From contig CAJOMU010000005.1 in NCBI GenBank assembly GCA_905235735.1, positions 124,001 to 188,000 on the forward strand: a DNA stretch of 64,000 nt, given 5' to 3'. Of this stretch, positions 1 through 7,299 are shown one piece after another. Position 1 is the first letter of the stretch. Each line of letters opens with the position of its first letter. The stretch comes from an uncultured Synergistales bacterium (GTDB lineage Bacteria; Synergistota; Synergistia; Synergistales; Aminobacteriaceae). The position numbers were made by a program, and so were the translations under genes. A model generated the notes under the pieces. That model did not search any database and was not told the origin of the DNA. It saw only the letters and a list, made by a program, of their open reading frames with translations.

Positions 1-958
1 AGTCATCAAGGCAGTAACGGGTGAAGCAATAACGAGTGAAGATTTAGGCGGAGCAGAAGCACATAACACGAAGAGCGGAGTTGCACACTTTGAAGCAAAA
101 GATGAAGCTGAATGTTTCGCTCAGGTTCGTAAAGTTCTCTCGTATCTCCCATTGAACAACTTAGACGATGCACCCTTCAAAGCTACGGCTGATGATGTGA
201 ACCGTGCAGATGTTTCATTGCGTGAATTAGTCCCAGTGAATCCCAACAAGAGTTATGATGTTCATGAAGTTATCACGCGTGTAGTTGATGACGGAGAGTT
301 CACGGAAGTACAGGCCGGATTTGCGAAGAATATCGTTACAGGTTATGCTCGCATAGGCGGACGCTCAGTAGGAATCGTAGCGAATAATGCAGATGTTCTT
401 GCAGGATGCCTCGACATTGATGCGTCAGATAAACTTTCGAGATTCGTGCGTCATTGTGATGCGTTTAACCTTCCTGTTGTAACGTTCGTTGATGTACCCG
501 GATATTTGCCAGGAGCAGATCAGGAACATAACGGTATAATCCGTAAGGGAGCAAAGATTCTTTATGCGTACAGTGAAGCAACTGTGCCGCTTGTAACGGT
601 GATAATGCGGAAGGCTTACGGCGGAGCATATATCGCAATGGGAAGCAAAGTTCTCGGAGCTGATGTTGTACTTGCATGGCCACAGGCAGAGATCGCTGTT
701 ATGGGTGCGGAAGGTGCGGCTAATATCGTGTTCAGGAAAGAGATTGAAGCAGCAGATGATCCGAGTGCAAAGCGTCTTGAGAAAATTGACGAGTACCGTG
801 ATGCATTCGCGAACCCATACAGAGCAGCAGAGAGAGGTTATGTTGACTGCGTAATAATGCCCGAAGAAACACGCAAGGCAGTTGCACAAGCATTGAACGC
901 AATGGAAAGCAAACGTGAAGGAAGACCCAGCAAGAAACATGGAGTAATCCCTCACTAA
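1..958 (+). CDS. mmdA: Methylmalonyl-CoA decarboxylase-type carboxyltransferase (alpha) subunit, 5' truncated by window edge
   Basis: The reading frame is open from base 2 to the TAA at 956-958, so the gene begins before the window. The first visible residues include LGGAEAHNTKSGVAHF, a hallmark of the acyl-CoA carboxylase beta/MmdA carboxyltransferase family, followed by the second crotonase-like half with AYGGAYIAMGSK and the acyl-CoA site region. In this family the subunit moves CO2 from a short acyl-CoA (usually methylmalonyl-CoA) to biotin. The next two genes encode an OadG-like membrane subunit and a biotin carrier, which favours a sodium-translocating decarboxylase over a biosynthetic carboxylase. 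The TTG at 152 is an internal codon, not the start. Substrate is inferred from family and neighbours; glutaconyl-CoA or propionyl-CoA cannot be excluded. Confidence 0.85.
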   Translation, partial: VIKAVTGEAITSEDLGGAEAHNTKSGVAHFEAKDEAECFAQVRKVLSYLPLNNLDDAPFKATADDVNRADVSLRELVPVNPNKSYDVHEVITRVVDDGEFTEVQAGFAKNIVTGYARIGGRSVGIVANNADVLAGCLDIDASDKLSRFVRHCDAFNLPVVTFVDVPGYLPGADQEHNGIIRKGAKILYAYSEATVPLVTVIMRKAYGGAYIAMGSKVLGADVVLAWPQAEIAVMGAEGAANIVFRKEIEAADDPSAKRLEKIDEYRDAFANPYRAAERGYVDCVIMPEETRKAVAQALNAMESKREGRPSKKHGVIPH

Positions 959-985
959 GAGATAAAAGACAGGAGGAAAGAATAA

Positions 986-1393
986 ATGCATTTTGAAGGA
1001 ATTGCAGGGGCAGTAAATGTCAGCATAGTAGCATTCTCGATAGTGTTCGGAGTACTGTTAGTGCTCACGGGAATGATATTTGCAATGAGGCTTTTTGCAG
1101 GTTCAGGCGACGAAAAAAAAAATGATGTAGCCCCGCAGAAACCATCGCCTGCTCCAGTGAAAGCAGCTCCTGTTCAGGCTGTGAATGCTGCTGTTCCTGC
1201 TTCAGACACGAAGAAGATAGTAGCGGCAATTACGGCGGCAATAGTGGAGTTCACCGGCAGTTCTGATTTCAGAATCTTATCGGTACAGCAGGAAGGCAAT
1301 GCAGGAATGCCCGGTGATTACTGGACAAGCAGATGGAAGACGGCGGGAATGCTTGCGTTGAATTCCAACAGATTAAACCGCAAGTGGCATTAA
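986..1393 (+). CDS. mmdD: OadG/MmdD-like small membrane subunit of sodium-pump decarboxylase
   Basis: A 135-residue protein with one strong transmembrane helix at about residues 12-38, then a charged and Ala/Pro-rich stretch and a small C-terminal part containing ITAAIVEFTG and a WKTAGM segment, as in OadG-family delta subunits. These small subunits tether the carboxyltransferase and biotin carrier to the membrane beta subunit. A clear ribosome site (aggagg, 971-976) precedes the ATG. It sits 27 bases after the carboxyltransferase and 25 before the biotin carrier, so the three genes form one operon. A run of ten A residues lies in the coding sequence just after the helix. Sequence similarity in this family is low, so the call leans on size, topology and context. 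Confidence 0.75.
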   Translation: MHFEGIAGAVNVSIVAFSIVFGVLLVLTGMIFAMRLFAGSGDEKKNDVAPQKPSPAPVKAAPVQAVNAAVPASDTKKIVAAITAAIVEFTGSSDFRILSVQQEGNAGMPGDYWTSRWKTAGMLALNSNRLNRKWH

Positions 1394-1418
1394 GAATAAC
1401 GAAAGGAGAAAATGAATC

Positions 1419-1841
1419 GTGAGTAATAAATACAGAGTAATAGTTGATGGTACTGCATACACCGTTGAAGTTGAAAGTCTCGGCGCGGGAAGTGCTGCTC
1501 CTGTGGCGGCTGCACCTGCACCTGTTGCTGCACCTGCGGCACCTGCACCAGCTCCGGCACCTGCTCCTGCTGCTGCACCTGCACCGGCTGCTCCAGCACC
1601 TGCGGCACCTGCTCCTGTTGCAGAAGATGCAATGACAGTTACGGCACCGATGCCCGGAAAGATTCTGAGCATTAAGGTCAACGTTGGAGACAGCGTGAAC
1701 AGCGGAGATTTAGTGCTGCTTCTTGAGGCCATGAAGATGGAGAATGAAGTCTTTGCTACGGCATCAGGAAAGGTAACACAGATTCGAGTGAAGTCAGGAG
1801 ACAGCGTGAACACGGGCGATGTATTGATGGTGATTGCGTAA
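1419..1841 (+). CDS. mmdC: Biotin carrier protein of the decarboxylase (biotin/lipoyl attachment)
   Basis: A 140-residue protein with a short N-terminal beta segment (about 1-22), a long Ala/Pro linker (about 24-68) and a C-terminal biotinyl domain (about 70-140). The domain shows EAMKMEN, in which the Lys between the two Met residues is the biotinylated residue, flanked by the usual PMPGKI and VKSGDSV turns. Start is GTG at 1419, because the nearby ATG at 1412 hits a stop after four codons; the ribosome site is aaggag at 1403-1408. It is the last gene of the operon and is followed by a strong terminator. The biotin arm shuttles carboxyl groups between the alpha subunit and the membrane beta subunit, whose gene is not in this window. 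Confidence 0.88.
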   Translation: MSNKYRVIVDGTAYTVEVESLGAGSAAPVAAAPAPVAAPAAPAPAPAPAPAAAPAPAAPAPAAPAPVAEDAMTVTAPMPGKILSIKVNVGDSVNSGDLVLLLEAMKMENEVFATASGKVTQIRVKSGDSVNTGDVLMVIA

Positions 1842-1869
1842 GACAGACAGAAGAAGTAAATTAATTATT

Positions 1870-1902
1870 CCCTCCTGTGAAGAGATTTGCAGGAGGGTTT
1901 TT
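1870..1902 (+). terminator. Rho-independent terminator of the decarboxylase operon
   Basis: An 8-bp perfect stem (CCCTCCTG/CAGGAGGG) with a 12-base loop is followed by five T residues. It lies 28 bases after the biotin carrier stop. The convergent GTPase gene ends at 1906, so the hairpin could also serve that operon, but the T-run is poorer in that direction. Confidence 0.85.
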
Positions 1903-1905
1903 GAT

Positions 1906-3666
1906 TCATATTTTCAAACTCTCAAGTTCACGCACTGCCGATTCAATTTCTCTTCGTGCATTCTCCCTGACCTGCGCTACTGGAGCAATGAAACTCTCTG
2001 CAACTTTTCTCATAATCTCCGGGACTTTATCCGCAAATATTGAATCTATTCCGTTCCTCACTGACGATAACACTTCCTGAAGATTTACGCCGAGATTCAC
2101 TGATATATATTCTTTCCTGTCTTTTGTCCCCAGTTCGTAGTATCTTGTCTCAAGGTTAAACCATCCGCGAACAGTTTTTCTTGCGTTCTCCCAGAAACCG
2201 CGTGCTTCCCGTTCAACCTCGTACACTTCCTGACGAGTGTATGTGAATGTCTCTCTTCGCATGTTCAAATCCTTCATGCCTTCAACCTTCAGACTGTCAG
2301 AATATCCCGAAATTATTCCTTCACGGCCGGAGAACTCATCAGCACATGTCTTCATGATTACACGATAGATTTCACTTCCGATTATGTCCTCAAGAACTGA
2401 CGCATTCACACCAGAACTGCCGCTCTCAATTTCTCTTGCCTTCTGTGAGACCAATTCAGTTATGCCGCTCATGCATTCATTCAGCATCTTTGACTGCAAG
2501 TAATCATTACGCTCACTAAGTCTGCTCCTTGCATCCTCAAGACTTCTCATGTGCTCATCAAGTTTCGATTCTGCATCACGCAATCCCTTCACAATCTCAT
2601 TTACCGCAGAATTAATCCTTTGCGATGGAGTTGAAAGTTTCAATTTTGCCGCATCATTATTCGTTATGCTCACCATGACATCAAGAAAGCGTTTAAGATT
2701 GCTTGCGTCAAACATGGCCTCATCGTTATTCTTCAATGCTTCAAGCGCAAGTTTCGTTGATATTGTCAGCATCTCTTTATCAATGTCCAGATCATTTATG
2801 CCTTCCTTTATCAGTTCTTCGCATATATATCCTTCCATTTCCTTGCGCTCATTATCACTTCTCGGAGCAAGAACCGAGACAAGATTTCCGTTTTCATCAA
2901 CATCTTCTGCAAATGTATCTGACTGCGTGAGCAATAACAGAAATCTTTTGCCTTTAGCGTGAAGTTCCTTCATCTCTTTGAAGTCCTGTTTTGTTCCTGA
3001 GTTACCGGAATAGCTCATGTAAACGATAAGGTCTGCGTTATCGACATAATCTTTCGCGAGCATTTCATTTTCCCATGTTACGCTCCCTATTCCAGGCGTA
3101 TCAATCCAGACCATACCGCCGAGCCTGAATAACTGAATCGTACTTGTTGCCTCGTTAGGATCAACTCTGAATTCTTCTTTGCCTTCTTCATCGAATTCTG
3201 CAAGTTTGCTCTGCGTACTCTTCCTGCCTCTGTCGTAAACTTCAACCTTTGGGCGTTCTATCTTATCGTATGACGTTGAGATTCCCATATCGCGAATCAC
3301 ATTCCCCATGATGAAATTTCCCGTGTAACTCTTTCCGGCCTTCACCTTTCCGAATACCGCAATGTTGAATGAATCTTCATATTCACGGATAAACTTCATG
3401 CCCTTACGAGCTGATTCGAGACTTGATGCTACACTCTCAAGCATTCTACGAAGTTCCGAAATCTGACGCTGTGATATGTCTTGAAGTTCACTGTCTGACA
3501 CATTCACTCCCTTGCTGACGATTGAGTCTATCTTTGACCTGAAACGTGATATGCATTCCCTGAGCGATTCATTTCGTCTGTCAGTCTCGGCTTTTATGTC
3601 ATGAAATCTTGTTTTGCTGTCCAGCATGACATCTACGAACTGGTTTATCGATTCGATTGCTGTCAT
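1906..3666 (-). CDS. Dynamin-like large GTPase
   Basis: A 586-residue protein. After an N-terminal helical part (about 1-100) comes a G domain: P-loop GKVKAGKS at 106-113, a conserved Thr region around 173-176, DTPG at 189-192 (G3) and TQSD at 247-250 in the G4 position. The remaining 300 residues are mainly long charged helices (about 340-420 and 540-586), as in stalks of bacterial dynamin-like proteins. Such proteins hydrolyse GTP and remodel or bridge membranes, often as pairs. It is the last gene of a four-gene operon, overlapping the coiled-coil gene by 4 bases (ATGA). A second GTPase lies two genes upstream. Known relatives act in membrane repair, vesicle release (Leo-type) or phage defence; which of these applies cannot be told from sequence. 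Confidence 0.8.
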   Translation of the reverse strand: MTAIESINQFVDVMLDSKTRFHDIKAETDRRNESLRECISRFRSKIDSIVSKGVNVSDSELQDISQRQISELRRMLESVASSLESARKGMKFIREYEDSFNIAVFGKVKAGKSYTGNFIMGNVIRDMGISTSYDKIERPKVEVYDRGRKSTQSKLAEFDEEGKEEFRVDPNEATSTIQLFRLGGMVWIDTPGIGSVTWENEMLAKDYVDNADLIVYMSYSGNSGTKQDFKEMKELHAKGKRFLLLLTQSDTFAEDVDENGNLVSVLAPRSDNERKEMEGYICEELIKEGINDLDIDKEMLTISTKLALEALKNNDEAMFDASNLKRFLDVMVSITNNDAAKLKLSTPSQRINSAVNEIVKGLRDAESKLDEHMRSLEDARSRLSERNDYLQSKMLNECMSGITELVSQKAREIESGSSGVNASVLEDIIGSEIYRVIMKTCADEFSGREGIISGYSDSLKVEGMKDLNMRRETFTYTRQEVYEVEREARGFWENARKTVRGWFNLETRYYELGTKDRKEYISVNLGVNLQEVLSSVRNGIDSIFADKVPEIMRKVAESFIAPVAQVRENARREIESAVRELESLKI

Positions 3667-4160
3667 GCTGCGTTTCCCTGTTCAATCTGCGATATTTTCC
3701 TCAGAAGGTCATCAACGAGTGCAAGTTCATTCTTCAGTGCTGATGTATCACATACTTCATCATGTTCTATCTGACGATTGATTCTGCTGTTTACATCGTT
3801 TGTCATCTCAGCTTCCGATACTCGCATGGCATTTTGTGCTTTGAGTGTCTGACTGCTCAGCTGAGGATTCACTGTGCTGCTCTTATAGTTCGAGAGTTCA
3901 CGTGCGGCAGATTCAGTATCTGATTTGAGGGTTGATAGTCTCATTGCCTTTTCACGTTCTGCCCGTTCTCGTTCGCGTTCTCTTCTCTCTTCTGCTCGTT
4001 GACGGTCGCGTTCTAATTTTTCTTCATGTTGGCGATGTCTCTCTTCTGCTCTACGGCACGCCTCTTCATATTCACGTTGTATCTTTCTTTCATCGTATTT
4101 TAGTTTTGCATCTCCAATCTTCTCAAGACCGCTCCAAAATAAATCCCCAAAAAGTCCCAT
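3663..4160 (-). CDS. Charged coiled-coil protein of the GTPase operon
   Basis: A 165-residue protein I do not recognise as a named family. Residues 1-15 (MGLFGDLFWSGLEKIG) look like a short amphipathic helix that could sit on a membrane surface. Residues 20-75 are almost entirely Glu/Arg/Lys/Gln with heptad character, strongly predicting a coiled coil. The rest is more mixed and probably helical. It is translationally coupled to the large GTPase by an ATGA overlap and follows the smaller GTPase by 17 bases, with a good ribosome site (aggagg, 4168-4173). The position between two dynamin-like GTPases suggests an adaptor or scaffold that brings them together at the membrane; this is inference. 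Confidence 0.7.
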   Translation of the reverse strand: MGLFGDLFWSGLEKIGDAKLKYDERKIQREYEEACRRAEERHRQHEEKLERDRQRAEERRERERERAEREKAMRLSTLKSDTESAARELSNYKSSTVNPQLSSQTLKAQNAMRVSEAEMTNDVNSRINRQIEHDEVCDTSALKNELALVDDLLRKISQIEQGNAA

Positions 4161-4177
4161 AGTAATATCCTCCTTCG

Positions 4178-5110
4178 TTACATGTCATAAATTCTGTTCT
4201 CAAAATATGAGTCATACGATATTGATTTGCATTCATTCAGCTTACTCTGAACATTGCCTCTCATGCTCGTAAACCTGCTCAGAATTCCACGCCAGGTTTC
4301 AAATGCACCATCATATCTGCTTCGTATGCGCCTCTTCCTGCCGTCAATCTCATCACTGACACTGCGCCTCTTATCGTTCAATCTGTCTCTCGTGATTCTG
4401 CACAAGTTCAAGAGTTCCTGCCTGCGTAATGATTCTGCCTTCTCAGAAAATTTTTTCGCCGCATCAATCACAAAATTTCTGAATTCTGGAATTCCGCTCG
4501 CATCAACAAGTGCCTTCTTGTCATTCTCAATTCCTGTCTTGAATCTCTTCGCGCTTACTTCCGCATATCGAATCTCAATCCCATTTGCTGCCTCTCTTAC
4601 CTGTCTTTGAATCTCACTGCGCAGTTTCTCCAGGTCAGATTTGTCTTGAATTTCATCCGTCCATGTCGATACGAATATCATTCTGTCAGCTATGGTCTCA
4701 CGGTTCATTCCTTCGGCTATACGTTTCAGCCATTCATATTCGGCACGGTTCAGCATTCCAGTTTTCACATTGTGGATCATCAGGATTATGTCCGAACGCA
4801 TTAACGCATCAAACGCAGCAGCATCATCAGATGAATCTGGTGTATCAATTCCAGGTGTATCGAGAAGTTCAATGCTGTCCGTAAGAATTTCGCGGTCTCC
4901 TGTCTTTGTCGTTGGGATTGCTCCGACCTTGAAGTGTTCACGTCCTAATAGCGCGTTGAACAGACTGCTCTTGCCTGAATTGTATAACCCAGTGTTCGCG
5001 ACTGTGATTTTGCTTCCTGATGATAATTTTTCGATTAGCCCCTGCCATTTCTGATATACTTCCGGCCCTGCAAGCATACCTAATGCATCAACGTCTTTTT
5101 TACTCAGCAT
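4178..5110 (-). CDS. Dynamin/Era-like GTPase, second member of the pair
   Basis: A 310-residue protein with a complete small G domain in the N-terminal two thirds: P-loop GLYNSGKSS at 41-49, switch I Thr in GAIPTTKT (63-70), DTPGID at 84-89, and an unusual G4 of STWTD around 148-152 in place of N/TKxD. The C-terminal third (about 215-310) is Arg/Lys-rich helices. It resembles the shorter partner seen with bacterial dynamin-like proteins. Start is the ATG at 5110 with ggagg at 5119-5123. It overlaps the upstream glycine-zipper gene by 7 bases, so expression is coupled. Absence of a trans-membrane helix implies it works with a membrane partner. Confidence 0.8.
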   Translation of the reverse strand: MLSKKDVDALGMLAGPEVYQKWQGLIEKLSSGSKITVANTGLYNSGKSSLFNALLGREHFKVGAIPTTKTGDREILTDSIELLDTPGIDTPDSSDDAAAFDALMRSDIILMIHNVKTGMLNRAEYEWLKRIAEGMNRETIADRMIFVSTWTDEIQDKSDLEKLRSEIQRQVREAANGIEIRYAEVSAKRFKTGIENDKKALVDASGIPEFRNFVIDAAKKFSEKAESLRRQELLNLCRITRDRLNDKRRSVSDEIDGRKRRIRSRYDGAFETWRGILSRFTSMRGNVQSKLNECKSISYDSYFENRIYDM

Positions 5111-5754
5111 GTTATCTGCCTCCTTAATTCATGAACTTGACCGCGTAAACCCTTCAGTTTTCCGAGTGTGTTCGTTATTGCCGCATTGGTCTTCGCGATT
5201 CGTGATATTGCTTCGTCTATGATGTTCATTACGCCGTTAAAGTTTTTCTCTATGATGTCTGCGTATGATGTCCGCAAGTCTCTTATGATTGAGTTAATCT
5301 GATTCGTTGCCGCAACTCTGGCATCCTGCCTTCGCCTGTTCTCTTCTTCAGCTCTGCGTTCCTGCCTCTCATTGTATGCTTCAACTTCACGTAATCTCCT
5401 GTCGTACTCTTCGCGTTCACGTCCTGCATTCCCTATGAGTACATCTGCGAGTTTCCCTAATGCACCTCCGATTACACCTCCTGCAATTGTGCCTACAACA
5501 GGGACAAATGTTCCGATTATCGATCCCAATGCTGTACCTGCTGCTGTCATTGCATGTGAATTCGAGGTGTCTGATGTTACGGGTTCAGGCCGTAAGTCTT
5601 TGTTGTCGTAGTCGTTCATATCATTGTATGTCTGTGATAGTGTTTCCGTTGGAGTGTTCAGTGTTACGTGTCCTGCTTCATCTATTGAAACATGAAGCTC
5701 CGAAAAGTTATCGCGTACATAGCTGACCAGTGATGCGCTTGATCTTCTGTACAA
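5104..5754 (-). CDS. Glycine-zipper membrane protein heading the GTPase operon
   Basis: A 216-residue protein without a family I can name. Residues 70-110 form a glycine-zipper-like hydrophobic segment (GTALGSIIGTF, then IAGGVIGGALG), typical of membrane-inserting or pore-forming helices. Residues 112-150 are a very charged coiled coil, and 155-216 are further amphipathic helices. It is the first gene of the operon and overlaps the next by 7 bases. The start is uncertain: no ATG is in frame near the 5' end, so TTG at 5754 is used, with only a weak purine-rich site upstream. The frame stays open upstream into the palindrome at 5782-5823, so the 5' end may have been altered by that element. Confidence 0.65.
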   Translation of the reverse strand: MYRRSSASLVSYVRDNFSELHVSIDEAGHVTLNTPTETLSQTYNDMNDYDNKDLRPEPVTSDTSNSHAMTAAGTALGSIIGTFVPVVGTIAGGVIGGALGKLADVLIGNAGREREEYDRRLREVEAYNERQERRAEEENRRRQDARVAATNQINSIIRDLRTSYADIIEKNFNGVMNIIDEAISRIAKTNAAITNTLGKLKGLRGQVHELRRQITC

Positions 5755-5781
5755 TTCTTCAGAATCCCTGCATATATCATC

Positions 5782-5823
5782 TTGACATACTCCCCACGCC
5801 TAAAGGCGGGGGGAGTATGTCAA
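5782..5823 (-). mobile_element. Solo IS200/IS605-type right-end palindrome
   Basis: A near-perfect 42-base palindrome: outer arms TTGACATACTCCCC and GGGGAGTATGTCAA (14 bp) around an inner CGCC/GGCG stem. Read on the minus strand it ends GGGGAGTATGTCAAG, the same ending as the right end of the element at 26.7-27.1 kb (positions 27073-27087). I see no transposase or left end beside it. It lies 28 bases upstream of the TTG start of the glycine-zipper gene, so it could affect that promoter or start. The alternative is an ordinary palindromic repeat unrelated to transposition. Confidence 0.55.
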
Positions 5824-5908
5824 CTAAAATTTATCTTACATGCTGGAAAAAGAATAATCGAATGCATTTGACTCGAAAGAGACGAGACAATATCCGTTCA
5901 GATGGCAA

Positions 5909-5938
5909 CAAAAAAACCTCCTGCAATAATACAGGAGG
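5909..5938 (-). terminator. Terminator of pgi
   Basis: On the minus strand a CCTCCTG/CAGGAGG stem with an 8-base loop is followed by seven T residues. It begins about 24 bases after the pgi stop codon. Confidence 0.85.
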
Positions 5939-5961
5939 CCATGATGAATGAAATTAATTGA

Positions 5962-7269
5962 TTACTTTCCTGGTTTGCCGAGCAGCTTGAACATATTCGA
6001 CTTGTAGAACTCAACGCCGGGCTGATCAAACGGATTTATTCCGCCGATGTAACCTGATACTCCACATGCGAACTCGAAGAAGTAGAACAGTTCACCGAGT
6101 GATTTTTCATCCTGAGCAGGAATGTTGATCAAGAGATTCGGAACTCCTCCCTCAACATGTGCCGCCGCTGTACCCTTCATTGCACACTGATTCACGTAGC
6201 TCATCTTCTTGCCTGCAAGGTAGTTAAGGCCGTCAAGGTTATTATCTTCTTCTTTGAGAACGAAATCTTTTCTCGGTGTCTCAATGTTCAGAACTGTCTC
6301 GAACATGATTCTTGCGCCGTCCTGAATGAACTGACCCATTGAATGCAAATCCGTCGTGAGGTCAACTGATGCGGGCATGATACCCTTCTGATCTTTGCCT
6401 TCACTCTCACCGTAAAGCTGCTTCCACCACTCTGAGATATAGTGCATTGAAGGTTCATAGTTCGCGAGAATCTCAACGGTCTTTCCCTTGCTGTGAAGAA
6501 TGTTTCTGAGTGCCGCATACTGTAACGCCGGGTTCTCCTCAAACGCTTTGTTCAGTGCAATTTCTCTTCCTGCTGCTGCTCCTGCCATGAGCGCATCAAT
6601 GTCTGCTCCGCTCACTGCAATGGGAAGCAACCCTACAGCCGTTAAGACCGAGAACCTTCCGCCTATGTCATCAGGTATCACGAATGATTCATAGCCTTCT
6701 GCATCTGCGAGCGTCTTCAATGCACCGCGTGCCTTGTCTGTTGTCGCGTAAATTCTCTTTGCGGCATCTTCACGTCCATACTTCTTGATGAGCAATTCTC
6801 TGAACACTCTGAATGCTATTGCTGTTTCTGTTGTCGTTCCTGACTTTGAGATTACGTTTATGCTGAAGTCTTTTCCTTCGAGAAGGTCTATTACGTCCTC
6901 AATGTATGTGCTGTTCATTGAGTTCCCAACGTAATATATTCTCGGTGTCTTTCGTGCTTCAGGTGTCATCTCGTTATAGAATCCATGACGTAAGAATTCA
7001 ATTGCCGCTCTTGCTCCGAGATATGAGCCTCCGATTCCTGCAACAAGCAGAACATCCGAATCGCTCTGTATCTTCTTGGCCGCCTTTTTGATTCTGTTGA
7101 ACTCTTCCTTGTCGTAATTCACGGGAAGGTCTATCCAGCCGAGAAAATCATTGCCTGCACCTTTTCTGGATTTGAGGAGTTCTGCCGCTGTGAGTGTAAT
7201 TGCCTTCATGCTCTCGACTTCATGAGCACGGACGAATTTTAACGCATTGGAATAATCGAAGCCTGTCAT
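5962..7269 (-). CDS. pgi: Glucose-6-phosphate isomerase
   Basis: A 435-residue cytosolic enzyme that interconverts glucose 6-phosphate and fructose 6-phosphate. It shows the family landmarks: [15 protein letters not shown] near residue 80, SKSGTTTET around 142-150 (the sugar phosphate-binding SIS motif) and the Glu/His catalytic region further on. Length matches the shorter bacterial/Firmicute-type Pgi. The ATG at 7269 follows aggagg at 7282-7287. It is the last gene before a strong terminator and lies 30 bases after the secreted GH3 gene, so co-transcription with that glycosidase is plausible. Standard glycolytic/gluconeogenic role; the call is firm. Confidence 0.95.
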   Translation of the reverse strand: MTGFDYSNALKFVRAHEVESMKAITLTAAELLKSRKGAGNDFLGWIDLPVNYDKEEFNRIKKAAKKIQSDSDVLLVAGIGGSYLGARAAIEFLRHGFYNEMTPEARKTPRIYYVGNSMNSTYIEDVIDLLEGKDFSINVISKSGTTTETAIAFRVFRELLIKKYGREDAAKRIYATTDKARGALKTLADAEGYESFVIPDDIGGRFSVLTAVGLLPIAVSGADIDALMAGAAAGREIALNKAFEENPALQYAALRNILHSKGKTVEILANYEPSMHYISEWWKQLYGESEGKDQKGIMPASVDLTTDLHSMGQFIQDGARIMFETVLNIETPRKDFVLKEEDNNLDGLNYLAGKKMSYVNQCAMKGTAAAHVEGGVPNLLINIPAQDEKSLGELFYFFEFACGVSGYIGGINPFDQPGVEFYKSNMFKLLGKPGK

Positions 7270-7299
7270 TCTGATTTTTAACCTCCTGTTATTGATAAA

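Noticed and set aside
425-991. Long minus-strand frame opposite mmdA
   Set aside because: Cys/His/Phe-rich shadow of a strongly conserved carboxyltransferase; no start signals.
1373-1813. Minus-strand Ala/Gly-rich frame opposite the biotin carrier
   Set aside because: Mirror of the Ala/Pro linker; low complexity and antisense.
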